A stretch of DNA of 11,781 bases from Chlamydiota bacterium (GTDB lineage Bacteria > Chlamydiota > Chlamydiia > Chlamydiales > VGMA01). A program made the translations under genes and the position numbers. The stretch covers positions 1 through 11,781 of the forward strand of contig VGMA01000042.1 of the NCBI GenBank assembly GCA_016866575.1. The letters are read 5' to 3'. The notes beneath the pieces are model-generated. The model did no database searches and was not told the DNA's origin. It saw only the letters and a program-made list of their open reading frames with translations. The first letter of the stretch is position 1; every line of letters starts with the position of its first letter. Positions 1 through 7,795 of the stretch are shown here, piece by piece.

Positions 1-2748
1 TTGAGCTTCAAGTTTAGATTTAGTTTCTTGGGCTTTACGCAAGTCGATATGTTTACGTATATTTATCCAGCCTTCAGAGCTTTTACCTTGGATAATCACA
101 TCAAAATCAGTAAGCTCTTTTGCAAGACCTACAAAACTTGTTGGATGATTTTTTACAAGGTAGTGCCCTACTTTTTGATTTTCTAGGATCTGTACCTCGT
201 TATTGCCATCTACTACGGTGATCTTTAGATCTTTTAAGACAGGTTTTTGGATTTGTTTTGTCAAAATGGCAAGCTTTCTAGCAAAAGCGGCGTGGGTTTG
301 AGATTTAATCAGTGATCCACCGCTAATGCCTGATAGAAGCTCAAGCATGGTATTGTTATTTTTTGTGCCAGCAACTGCGGCATGGATAAAGAAGTTGCTT
401 TTAGGTGTGTTGACAATTTTTTTGAGTGCTTCTTTTTGCTCATGGATATTTTTTAGTCCGCTGCCGTTTGTCAAAATGATCACACTAAAGAGATCGTCAG
501 ATTTTTCTGCTTCTTCGTGCAAAATAGAAATGAGATCGAGCATCGATGTGTCTGAAGAGAGCCATGGCTGATATTGTTTATCCAAAAACTCTTTTGCCGC
601 TTTAAAGTTTTGTTTTGCAGGTAGCAAGTCGTTTGGAGTTAAGTAGCTAACGGAATTATCGAACATGAAGATGTTGAATAGATGTGCATCATCGATAAAA
701 TAAAGGGCGTTTGCTACAGCATTTTTAAATACCTCAAAGCGATGCGGCTCTACACTAGAAGAGCGATCGATCAAATAATAGATGTGATGCCTAAGTTGGC
801 TTTTGGCCCTATTTTCTAATACAGAAAGATTGAGCGAGAAAGTGTAGCCATCTTCTTTTTTCAAATAAGCTACTTCTGGATCGATGATGAAATCTGAAGA
901 GAGAGATTCTGTATTGAGATCATGAAGATTAGGAAGGCTAAGAAGATAATTAGCTGTAGAGCGGTGGATTCGGTTTTTTTCTTTAGCGTTTTCTTGAACG
1001 GTGACTTGACGTGCAAACGATTTGGTTTCTAAAAGTGAAACGCCTTCTTGGTAGTTCGCATTAAAGGGGATAATATTGTCAAAATTGATCAATTTTACAG
1101 GTTTTCTCGGGTCGATGATCATATCGGGTAGACGCAATTTATTGACGAGCTTATCAAAACCAGAAATCACTTTTTTTGCACTTTCTTGAGGTTTGTCGTT
1201 CGTGAAAAAGTTTTTTTCGTAATTTTGTATTTCAATAGGAGTTTTGTAGAAAAGATTTTGATCATTTGAAAAATGATTTTTATCAAATCTAAAGCCAAAC
1301 TTTTGCGCTACGAGGTGAGATTTGTCTACTAAAGCGTTGTAGCCGTTATGAGCAATTCTAGAAAGAAGAGAGACTACTTTAGTTTCAGGAGGATCTAAAT
1401 TGAACATCGTAGTAGAGAGCATAGCTTGTGCAAAAGTTCCAAATACTACCTCTGCTTGGGCTTTTTCCCACACTTGAGGAATAGTAGCTTCGTTTGTAAA
1501 AGCAGGTTCAGATGAAAAAGCGTGGATAGCGTATTTAGGAAAGCTTTTTGCACTAAATGCATTTTTTTGTTTACGCATCTCAAAATGGGTAGCTTTTGAG
1601 ACTAAATCAAAAGAAGAGCCATTTTTGGATTCATCAAACTTTTCTTTGAATTTGATTTTCTTAACAGGCACTCTTTTTTGAAATTGTAAAAAAACATCTT
1701 TGGAATCCACTTCGATTTTTGTGGTTTTTTCACTTTCTAGAGTATAAGAGCCCATTTTCGTAGAAAGAAGATCTACACTATCGGTGCTGATTTCTTTAGA
1801 GACGATATTTTGGAAAAAGTTTGCATCGGAAGAGGTAAAATGCAGTTGAGGTTTTGTAATGCTTTGATCTACTTTTTCAAGCTCATATTCTGGCAAAGTT
1901 TCTAGCTCAAAATAGGAATTTTTAGACCAAACTCTAACATTTTGAAGATGCAAATCTAAATCATCATGAAGACCATCTTTGATTGAAAGGGGAGATTCTT
2001 TAGCATATTGACGATTCATCAACGGTAGCTTTTTCTTGCTGTCGACGAGGTTTTTGATGGTCAAAGAGTTTTTGTAGGCATTTTCAATGGCATCAAATGT
2101 CTGTTTAGCTTGTAATTTTTCTTTTACATCCCGATAAGGGTGATCTTTTGAATGAAGCAGCGCAATCGATGAAGCTTCTTGAGTTGGAATCTTGGCATCT
2201 TTTGTGTAGCTAATTTCTAATTCGGAAAGTTTTGTCAGTGAAGTATCTATTTTTGATTGTACAAAACTAGAAAGAGCTTCATCAGGTTCAAATTGGTAAA
2301 GATTTTCGCTTATTTCAGAAGAGAGTAGAGGACTATAAGAAGAAACAACCTCTTCAGAATTGAAAAAAGCTTTTGCATTTTCATCGACTCTGATTTCAGA
2401 AGAAAAAGAGAGATTTAAATCTTCATCTTGTAAAGATAGCGCTAAATCAGAAGAAGCTGTCAGATTTTCTAAGTTTTTTCTAGTTGCACGAGTATCTTTA
2501 TGAATGATCAAGTGATCTTGAGAAGAAGTTTCTAAGAGAGAATCGTTAGTAGGTTTTGTGATTTTTAAAGAGCGTGGAGAATGGGCGGAAAGATTTAAAG
2601 GTGCATCGATATCGATTGTTTTTTCAGACAAAACATCAAAAAGATCGTGCGACTCTTTTTTTAATGTAGATGAAGCGTAAGGAGATGTGGGCATCTCAAG
2701 CGTTTCATCATATTGGAGAGTCCCTGCGCTAAGCAAGGACGCAATCAT
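1..2748 (-). CDS. Large VWA-domain protein, 3' end beyond the window
   Basis: I read this frame by hand from the ATG to the left edge. It has no stop codon, so at least 916 residues are encoded and the C-terminus is missing. Residues about 1-180 are serine-rich and acidic; about 180-640 match no family I recognise. A von Willebrand factor A domain covers about 654-834. Its MIDAS motif is D661-R-S663-S-S665 after the strand HHIYYLI. A Thr (T730, in SSDTSML) fits the second metal loop. The third loop, normally TDG, reads TNG (N761), so metal binding may be altered. Two starts compete: ATG at 2760 directly after the upstream TAA, and ATG at 2748 with GGAG six bases upstream; I prefer 2748. No clear signal peptide follows either start. 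VWA domains mediate protein-protein contacts, but the partner is unknown. It lies directly downstream of the TPR gene and is probably translationally coupled to it. Confidence 0.85.
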   Translation of the reverse strand, partial: MIASLLSAGTLQYDETLEMPTSPYASSTLKKESHDLFDVLSEKTIDIDAPLNLSAHSPRSLKITKPTNDSLLETSSQDHLIIHKDTRATRKNLENLTASSDLALSLQDEDLNLSFSSEIRVDENAKAFFNSEEVVSSYSPLLSSEISENLYQFEPDEALSSFVQSKIDTSLTKLSELEISYTKDAKIPTQEASSIALLHSKDHPYRDVKEKLQAKQTFDAIENAYKNSLTIKNLVDSKKKLPLMNRQYAKESPLSIKDGLHDDLDLHLQNVRVWSKNSYFELETLPEYELEKVDQSITKPQLHFTSSDANFFQNIVSKEISTDSVDLLSTKMGSYTLESEKTTKIEVDSKDVFLQFQKRVPVKKIKFKEKFDESKNGSSFDLVSKATHFEMRKQKNAFSAKSFPKYAIHAFSSEPAFTNEATIPQVWEKAQAEVVFGTFAQAMLSTTMFNLDPPETKVVSLLSRIAHNGYNALVDKSHLVAQKFGFRFDKNHFSNDQNLFYKTPIEIQNYEKNFFTNDKPQESAKKVISGFDKLVNKLRLPDMIIDPRKPVKLINFDNIIPFNANYQEGVSLLETKSFARQVTVQENAKEKNRIHRSTANYLLSLPNLHDLNTESLSSDFIIDPEVAYLKKEDGYTFSLNLSVLENRAKSQLRHHIYYLIDRSSSVEPHRFEVFKNAVANALYFIDDAHLFNIFMFDNSVSYLTPNDLLPAKQNFKAAKEFLDKQYQPWLSSDTSMLDLISILHEEAEKSDDLFSVIILTNGSGLKNIHEQKEALKKIVNTPKSNFFIHAAVAGTKNNNTMLELLSGISGGSLIKSQTHAAFARKLAILTKQIQKPVLKDLKITVVDGNNEVQILENQKVGHYLVKNHPTSFVGLAKELTDFDVIIQGKSSEGWINIRKHIDLRKAQETKSKLEAQ

Positions 2749-2760
2749 GAAAATCTCCAT

Positions 2761-5028
2761 TTAGTAGAGCTTTCCTGCTTGTATAGCTTTTTGGCTGTTT
2801 TGTATGCGGTTATAGAGGTAGTGAGTTAAATAATTAGAAGCCAAACAACCATTCAAAAGTTTTTCTGCTTCTTCTTGTTTACTTAAGGCGCTCACTCTAT
2901 TTCCATTTTTTTCTTCGATCAATGATTCAGTGCGCAGTATTTCTGCTTTAACAAAACGCATGTAGAGATCAAAGAGCTCTTGTTTATCGTTTTGTTTTTT
3001 GAGCATATCACCATAGCGCACAACTATAGGATCTTCTTGGTTACTATAATCTTCTTGAATTCTATTCAAGAAGAAAACATAGCGCTCTTCACATTCATCT
3101 TTTGAAATCATATTGGCCCGTATCCAAGAATATTCAATCGATGCTTCTAAATGGATAGGTTCAGATTGTGCATGCTTACGTATTTGCAATTCTTTGAGAT
3201 TATTGAGAATTTGGACAACTTGTGGATTGTCCTCAATTTTTTGATTAGTGGATAGCAAATGGAACTGTAAGCGATTGGCATGTAAAGTAGCAAATTCAGA
3301 AACAAAAGTTGGTTTACTGCGATAATTCGTGGATATGAAATTATAGGTTTCATATGCATTTTCTTGATCTTCTAAATATTCGTAAGTTTTTGCAAGTTCT
3401 AAAAGCGTCTCTTTTTGTAGTTTCCAATCCCAAGAGCGGTTCAATTGTTGCTGCTCTGCTAGATCCTTCAAAACAAGCATTTTTTGCTTTAGCTTCTTTT
3501 CTTTTCCTAAAAGATTTGCAAATTTCAACACTTCCCATTCAAGATGGGTTTGATCATTTGTCAGATTGATCAATTTTTCAGAAGAGGAAATAAGAATTGT
3601 TTCAAAAAGGTTGTAAGATCTCTGATAGAGTTCATTGTTTTCTAAAGAATCTGTAGAGGGGTCTGCTTCAAATAAATAGGTGGGCTTCATCAATTTGTCG
3701 TAGTAGTAATTTGCAAGCCACAATTTATTTTCTAATTTAACAGGAAGATCTTTAAGGCTCATTGCTTGATAAAGATGTTCTGCAGCAAGTTGGTACAATG
3801 AATTGAGCTCTACTTGGTCAGCTTGCATTCTGTTGGAGTGGATTGAAGCTTTTTCAATCATCGATAAATAGACGTTATAAAGCTCAAGGTGAATAGAAGA
3901 TTTATTTTTTAGATCAGGATCTATTTTAAGCGCATTTTCTGCATGCTTACAAAATAGTTCAGGATTTTTGCCTACTTTGTGGTGACTTAATGCAATCAAA
4001 AGATGTGTTTCAGGGATCGATGGATCATCTTTGTATTCGATTAAATATTCATTTAGTTTATTAAGAGCTACATCGTACAAACCTAATTCGTACATTACTT
4101 TGGCTTGTAAGAACAAGCACTCTTTCAGCTCTTCTTGACTGAGAACGCCCTCTTCTTTGATGACATTTGTCAAATCCTGTAAGAAGTTGTTTTTGGTATA
4201 GTAGGTATTGCCGTTTCCTTCTACTTGTTTGGCTAAATTGAGTGAGCATGATAAAAGATATTTCCACGCAATTTTGCTATGATGAGATTTTGGATAGTGA
4301 TGAACAAACGAATTAAGCGTGCTGTGTGATTTTTCAAAGCGCTGATTGTTATAGGTTACTAAACTGTATTCTAAAAACAGTGTCTCTGTGTCTTCAAAAT
4401 TAGGATAATTCGTGATGATTTGTTCAAGTTTTTGCTCTGCTTCTAAAAAATTGCCGGCCTCTTTTAGCATCATTGCATGGATGAAAATAGCTTGGGGCAA
4501 TTCATCATCCAAAGGAAAAAGATTTTCAAAACGAGTGAGCGCCATGTCAAAAGATTCTTCGTTGTCTAGTTTTTGTGCGCAGTTCATGAGCATAAGAAGT
4601 GAATTTCTATATTGAGGAGAAAGCGATTCTTCAAAAGAAGTATATCTAGTTAAAAAAGCGATCGCTTGTTCGTAGTTTTTTTCTGCAAAATGGCTTCTTC
4701 CCACAATATAATCTAGTGAAAGCTCTTTTTCTTGTTCTAAAGATGAAGCAACATCAGGGTAGTGAGAAAGTACATCTTGAAAACGATCTTCTTGGAAAAA
4801 AAGAATCAAACGATTGAGTTTTGCATCGTTAGCTTTAGCGCCATCTTTTTCGATGATTGATGAAAAGGTTTGTATTGCTAAACTTCGATCATATTCTGCT
4901 TGGCATAAAGCAGTATGAAACATGAGCTCTTCTTTTCTTTCTGAGTGTCTTTCTGCTAGTTGTGAAAAATAGGATGCTGATTTTTTATAATCACCGAATG
5001 TGCGATAAATTTCTGCTAAAGCAAACAT
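2761..5028 (-). CDS. TPR-repeat protein, C-terminal major part of a split gene
   Basis: This 755-residue frame is almost wholly helical TPR-type repeats. Recognisable units are near residues 3-30 (ALAEIYRTFGDYKKSASYF), 105-130 (GRSHFAEKNYEQAIAFL), 180-250 (FLEAEQKLEQIITNYP, then a repeat ending VHHYPKSHHSKIAWKYLL) and 310-345 (AKVMYELGLYDVALNKLNEYL). The YPxS-type spacing resembles BamD/CpoB-like periplasmic TPR proteins. The annotated ATG has no Shine-Dalgarno, and the same frame stays open upstream to 5106, in phase with the signal-peptide ORF at 5628-5113. I therefore think this is not an independent gene but the bulk of one 955-residue exported scaffold. The fragment alone has no export signal. 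Its TAA is followed at once by the ATG of the VWA gene. Function is unknown; partner binding is inferred from the repeats. Confidence 0.8.
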   Translation of the reverse strand: MFALAEIYRTFGDYKKSASYFSQLAERHSERKEELMFHTALCQAEYDRSLAIQTFSSIIEKDGAKANDAKLNRLILFFQEDRFQDVLSHYPDVASSLEQEKELSLDYIVGRSHFAEKNYEQAIAFLTRYTSFEESLSPQYRNSLLMLMNCAQKLDNEESFDMALTRFENLFPLDDELPQAIFIHAMMLKEAGNFLEAEQKLEQIITNYPNFEDTETLFLEYSLVTYNNQRFEKSHSTLNSFVHHYPKSHHSKIAWKYLLSCSLNLAKQVEGNGNTYYTKNNFLQDLTNVIKEEGVLSQEELKECLFLQAKVMYELGLYDVALNKLNEYLIEYKDDPSIPETHLLIALSHHKVGKNPELFCKHAENALKIDPDLKNKSSIHLELYNVYLSMIEKASIHSNRMQADQVELNSLYQLAAEHLYQAMSLKDLPVKLENKLWLANYYYDKLMKPTYLFEADPSTDSLENNELYQRSYNLFETILISSSEKLINLTNDQTHLEWEVLKFANLLGKEKKLKQKMLVLKDLAEQQQLNRSWDWKLQKETLLELAKTYEYLEDQENAYETYNFISTNYRSKPTFVSEFATLHANRLQFHLLSTNQKIEDNPQVVQILNNLKELQIRKHAQSEPIHLEASIEYSWIRANMISKDECEERYVFFLNRIQEDYSNQEDPIVVRYGDMLKKQNDKQELFDLYMRFVKAEILRTESLIEEKNGNRVSALSKQEEAEKLLNGCLASNYLTHYLYNRIQNSQKAIQAGKLY

Positions 5029-5112
5029 CGTAGGATCGTTAAACGACGTATGGATGATTGATTCATAAAGAGGTTTTGCTTGTTCTATGAGTTCTAATTT
5101 TTTCTTTTATCT

Positions 5113-5628
5113 TCACATTGTGACAAAAGATCTAAAATAGGCTTCAGCCATCAAGAAAGTGAATTCATCTTTTCGTAAATCAATATCACTTGAAGATTTT
5201 TTTAGATAAGGGGATCCTTCTTTGATCATATCTGTAAATAAAGAAAGCTCATAGTAGCACTGCAGTTTGTTGATAAGTACTTTTTCTGAAGTTGAGGGAT
5301 CTTTAATTGTTTGATATGTTTTTAATGCCTCGCTGTATAAGTTTTCTTGCAGATAAAGATCAGCAAGTATAGCACGCAAGTGATCTCCAATTTTACTATT
5401 TGGATATTCAATCAAAAAACTCAAAATCTGTTTTTGCACAAGTTTGTAATCTTCATCTTTCCAAAATTCTGCAATTCGACGAATCAAGAACGCTTCTTCT
5501 TTGGATTCTGCTAAATCTTGAAGTTTATTTGAGGCGATCGGAGCCTTATTTGCCGCAGAAACACTCAATGGAATTGAAGAGAGTGATAAGAGCATCGAGA
5601 AGGCAAATTTTGCAGATTTTGCATGCAT
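5113..5628 (-). CDS. Exported TPR protein, N-terminal part of a split gene
   Basis: The frame is 171 residues. It starts with a good Sec signal peptide: basic MHAKSAK, a hydrophobic core to about residue 22, and likely cleavage after SVSA at residue 25. TPR-like helices follow from about 35 (LIRRIAEFWKDEDYKLVQKQ, ADLYLQENLYSEALKTYQTI). It ends in TGA, with a TAA two codons later, after FRSFVTM, a tail unlike the rest. In the neighbouring frame the bases at 5132-5100 read DLLSQCEDKRK. Removing one T from the run at 5134-5137 and adding one A to the run at 5098-5103 gives AYLDLLSQCEDKRKKLELIE, which continues straight into the downstream TPR frame. This end is therefore probably an artefact or a mutation. 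No strong Shine-Dalgarno precedes the ATG; a consensus -10 box lies about 25 bases upstream. Confidence 0.75.
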   Translation of the reverse strand: MHAKSAKFAFSMLLSLSSIPLSVSAANKAPIASNKLQDLAESKEEAFLIRRIAEFWKDEDYKLVQKQILSFLIEYPNSKIGDHLRAILADLYLQENLYSEALKTYQTIKDPSTSEKVLINKLQCYYELSLFTDMIKEGSPYLKKSSSDIDLRKDEFTFLMAEAYFRSFVTM

Positions 5629-5652
5629 GTGTGCACCATTTTTTTATTCCCG

Positions 5653-5658
5653 ATTATA
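5653..5658 (-). promoter_or_regulatory. Consensus -10 box before the TPR-VWA genes
   Basis: The minus strand reads TATAAT here, preceded by TG. It lies 25 bases before the TPR start, predicting a leader of roughly 18 nt. I see no good -35 hexamer at 16-18 bases, so the promoter call rests on the -10 match and its position in a 161-bp gap. A second TATAAT on the same strand (5749-5744) is further from the gene. Confidence 0.45.
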
Positions 5659-5789
5659 CAGTCTAAGAATTTTTGAGATAGAAAAAACAGATTTAGAATA
5701 AAGAAATTTTTATTCACTGTTTTTCTTCAAAAAGAGAAGAACAATTATATGAGGTTAATATGATGCAGCTGGTTTTCTAAAATTGCCTT

Positions 5790-6839
5790 CTAGGATATGC
5801 GAAAAGCACTTTCTATGAACACATCGTAGTGTTTGATCAAGTCAGATGCACTCTTAGCATCGATGCGAGAAAGTTTTTCATAAATACGAAGACCAAGTGC
5901 TACTTTTCCATTTTTGAAATAAAGAAGCCCTAATCTTAGTAAGATTTCTTTATCATCAGGACGAAGTGAAAGAAGCACTTCATATTCTCGTATTTCTTCA
6001 AAAGTCATTTCTAGGTGGTGATAACAAGAAGCGAGCGCAGCATGGATCCATGGATCGTTTGGAGCGAGGTCATCGAGAACTTTTAGTTCTTCAATAGCTC
6101 TATTTGTAGCAAGCTCAAAGCGCTCTTTGTTGATTTTCAAGCTGAAGATTTTTTTGATGAAATAGGAGTCTTGATAAAGAGGATCGTCAGGAAGATCATA
6201 AATTTTAGCTAGCGCAATGAATGTATTCGCAAGTGATGTATGCACAGCTAAATTTACAGGAAGAGTTTTGATCAGCTGGATATGCTCTTTGATGGCAACT
6301 GTCATGAGAGCTTCTTGCATTTTTTGTACATCTTTCCAGTTGAGTAGAAACCCTAGAAGAACAGTAATTTTTTCATTGAAGCGGAAAGGTGGCAGAGAAA
6401 TCGTGTATGTTCCGCTTTGGTATAAAAAGGTTGTGAGCTGAAAAGCGCTATTGGCAATATTGAGGTGGTAGTCTAAAAGAGAAATATCGTGAGACATTTG
6501 TCTTTTTAAAAGAGTGAAATATTCTCTTTGAATTTCTTGCATTTGCTCTGCTTTTTTTCCTTGGAAGTAGTAGATCAAAACGACATAAGAAAAAAGGCTT
6601 AAAAGAAAAAGAGCAATACAAGCAGCTAAACCAAAACTTTTACTTCCCTCGGTGATAAAAGAGATCAGCAAGCCAAATTGACCTAACAAGATTAAGGCAA
6701 AAGAGAGGTGAAAAAACAGATAAGAGCGTATAACTGCTCTAAATTTACCTATAGCAGTTTGGCATTCACGATGAATTGCATCAGAAAATTCATCGCTAGT
6801 AAACGTAGATGTGGCACTTGTTTGGTAAAAAGTCGCCAT
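5790..6839 (-). CDS. Two-helix membrane protein with TPR-like C-terminus
   Basis: I do not recognise a named family for this 349-residue protein. A polar, Thr/Ser-rich N-terminus (about 1-38) is followed by two strongly hydrophobic helices at about 39-63 and 68-92, with a short loop around residues 64-67. A charged segment (FQGKKAEQMQEIQREY) follows, so the long C-terminal part and the N-terminus are probably both cytoplasmic. Residues about 245-330 form TPR-like helical pairs (IHAALASCYHHLEMTFEEI, LLRLGLLYFKNGKVALGLRI), with a PNDPW/RPDDKE turn between units. This suggests an inner-membrane scaffold; the role is inference only. The ATG at 6839 has no strong Shine-Dalgarno. A perfect one sits about 80 bases upstream, before a five-codon ORF in the same frame, so the true start region is not fully settled. 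It stands apart from its neighbours with gaps of about 96 and 161 bp. Confidence 0.8.
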   Translation of the reverse strand: MATFYQTSATSTFTSDEFSDAIHRECQTAIGKFRAVIRSYLFFHLSFALILLGQFGLLISFITEGSKSFGLAACIALFLLSLFSYVVLIYYFQGKKAEQMQEIQREYFTLLKRQMSHDISLLDYHLNIANSAFQLTTFLYQSGTYTISLPPFRFNEKITVLLGFLLNWKDVQKMQEALMTVAIKEHIQLIKTLPVNLAVHTSLANTFIALAKIYDLPDDPLYQDSYFIKKIFSLKINKERFELATNRAIEELKVLDDLAPNDPWIHAALASCYHHLEMTFEEIREYEVLLSLRPDDKEILLRLGLLYFKNGKVALGLRIYEKLSRIDAKSASDLIKHYDVFIESAFRIS

Positions 6840-6883
6840 CTGGGTTCATCCGCCATTTTTTCTATAGAGGTTTATCCTAAAAT

Positions 6884-6901
6884 GTGCTTTTCTTCAAGCA
6901 C
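6884..6901 (-). terminator. Weak hairpin terminator or attenuator
   Basis: The minus strand reads GTGCTT, then a six-base loop GAAGAA, then AAGCAC, a perfect 6-bp stem, followed by ATTTT. It lies about 35 bases after the glycine-zipper stop codon, where a terminator is expected. The stem is short and the T tract has only four bases, so termination would be weak. The five-codon ORF beginning at 6911 ends inside the stem, so an attenuator is an alternative. Confidence 0.35.
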
Positions 6902-6926
6902 TATCTGTCATCTATTCCACCTCCTT
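6894..6926 (-). other. Perfect Shine-Dalgarno with a five-codon ORF
   Basis: The minus strand carries AAGGAGGTGG (6926-6917), the strongest ribosome-binding sequence in the window. Five bases later comes ATG (6911) encoding MTDSA and then TGA. The ORF is in phase with the membrane protein starting at 6839, but two TGA codons intervene. It could be a leader peptide, or the remnant of an older start. I could not rebuild a continuous N-terminal extension with a single indel. Confidence 0.4.
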
Positions 6927-6935
6927 AATTAAGTC

Positions 6936-7337
6936 TTAATATCCAACGTTTGATTGTCCTTGCCACCAGCGGATGAAACCGTCGCTGAAACCGCAATCTT
7001 TTAAATAACTTTTTTGTTCGGAAGTTAAAGGTTGTAGATTGGATTTCTTCAATTTTTGTTTGATTTCAGATTCAGACATCCCATCTTCATTCTTCCATTC
7101 ACATAAATCCTTAAGTTTTAGCTTCTGTTTGTTGCCATTTTCATCCATCCATGAGCCAACTAACGCGCCTGCTAAAGTGCCTACGGCTGCTCCGATAAGA
7201 GCCCCTTTACCGCCTCCAGCTATTCCTCCAATAGCTGCACCGCCTATCGCTCCGCCAAGAGCTCCTGATTGTGTATTAGTAGCGCAGCTAGTCATCAAAA
7301 AGCTGATGCAAAGTGCTGCATAGGTTGTTTTTTTCAT
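6936..7337 (-). CDS. Glycine-zipper lipoprotein
   Basis: This is a 133-residue protein with a short basic, hydrophobic leader and a lipobox-like LMTSC, giving lipid attachment at C18. Residues about 25-62 are a glycine zipper with repeated GxxxG spacing (ALGGAIGGAAIGGIAGGG, then ALIGAAVGTLAGALVGSW), as in the Rickettsia 17-kDa antigen and related outer-membrane lipoproteins. Such segments can insert into or pack against membranes. The tail (about 70-133) is lysine-rich and ends in LTSEQKSYLKDCGFSDGFI, which resembles the repeat unit of the adjacent upstream lipoprotein. The ATG is well supported: GGAG lies eight bases upstream, and the previous gene's TAA is only 13 bases away, so the two form an operon. 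Specific function is unknown; an envelope role is inferred from the family. Confidence 0.82.
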   Translation of the reverse strand: MKKTTYAALCISFLMTSCATNTQSGALGGAIGGAAIGGIAGGGKGALIGAAVGTLAGALVGSWMDENGNKQKLKLKDLCEWKNEDGMSESEIKQKLKKSNLQPLTSEQKSYLKDCGFSDGFIRWWQGQSNVGY

Positions 7338-7350
7338 ATTTTTTTCTCCA

Positions 7351-7734
7351 TTATGTTCTAATCATGAAATTTATTACTTTGAAAGAGACCCCTTCACTTT
7401 GCAATTGGATGATTTCACTAGTAGTCAATGTGAATTTGCTATGGGTGAAAAGAAGAACTTGAATCATTGTATCTGGTTGTATGCCAGAGCGTTGCATTTG
7501 TATTACATCGCTTGTATCTAACGCGCTGCCTTTTTTGATTTTATCTAGCGTCTTAAGACTTACACGAGCTAAGACATCTCGATCTTCATAACTTAAATAG
7601 GTAGCATGATCATTAGGACATTCTGCGGAAGAGCGCTCTTTACTAACAACAGACGTTGTATAAGTAGGGCTTTTTCCTCCGCAGGCACTGCAAAGAATGC
7701 ATAAGGAGAAGATAATTAATATATTACGTTTCAT
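7351..7734 (-). CDS. Small lipoprotein with tandem helical repeats
   Basis: From the ATG at 7734 the protein has 127 residues. It begins MKRNILIIFSLCILCSAC, a lipoprotein signal with probable lipidated C18; the -3 residue is Cys rather than Leu, so the lipobox is imperfect. A Ser/Thr-rich spacer follows. Two copies of a roughly 24-residue helical unit lie at about 71-95 (LDTSDVIQMQRSGIQPDTMI) and 102-125 (LTTSEIIQLQSEGVSFKVI). I have seen such T-x-x-[DE]-[IV]-[IV]-x-[LM]-x-x-x-G-[IV] units in small bacterial lipoproteins of unknown role. The open frame extends to an ATG at 7776, but that ATG lies just upstream of the predicted -10 box. I chose 7734, which has AAGGG four bases upstream and gives a clean signal peptide. 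It is first in an operon with the glycine-zipper gene. Confidence 0.75.
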   Translation of the reverse strand: MKRNILIIFSLCILCSACGGKSPTYTTSVVSKERSSAECPNDHATYLSYEDRDVLARVSLKTLDKIKKGSALDTSDVIQMQRSGIQPDTMIQVLLFTHSKFTLTTSEIIQLQSEGVSFKVINFMIRT

Positions 7735-7765
7735 AAGGCCCTTATTAATTAATAACTTGTGCCTT

Positions 7766-7795
7766 CTTATAAACATAATATTGATTAATTATCAA
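7766..7795 (-). promoter_or_regulatory. Promoter for the two lipoprotein genes
   Basis: The minus strand shows TTGATA (7795-7790), an 18-base spacer and TATAAG (7771-7766). Each box matches the vegetative sigma consensus at five of six positions. Transcription would begin near 7759, leaving a leader of about 25 nt before the ATG at 7734. The -35 box lies inside the inverted repeat, so the promoter is probably regulated. Confidence 0.5.

Noticed and set aside
1..571. Short plus-strand open frames at the left end
   Set aside because: They lie opposite the continuous VWA coding frame, which is open over the whole stretch and carries a recognisable domain.
5107..5115. TGA in the TPR gene as a selenocysteine or programmed readthrough site
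   Set aside because: A TAA follows two codons later in the same frame, and the alternative frame between the A/T runs gives better TPR-like sequence, so indels explain it more simply.
5723..5741. Inverted repeat ttcttc / gaagaa as a terminator for the membrane-protein gene
   Set aside because: Six bp with little G:C and no T tract on the minus strand; it is likely chance in an A/T-rich gap.
6840..6911. Upstream extension of the membrane protein to the ATG at 6911
   Set aside because: Two TGA codons block the frame and no single indel produces a continuous sensible extension.
7039..7323. Plus-strand open frame opposite the glycine-zipper gene, Ala/Pro-rich
   Set aside because: It mirrors the glycine/alanine codons of the real lipoprotein gene; it has no ribosome-binding site and its composition is an antisense artefact.
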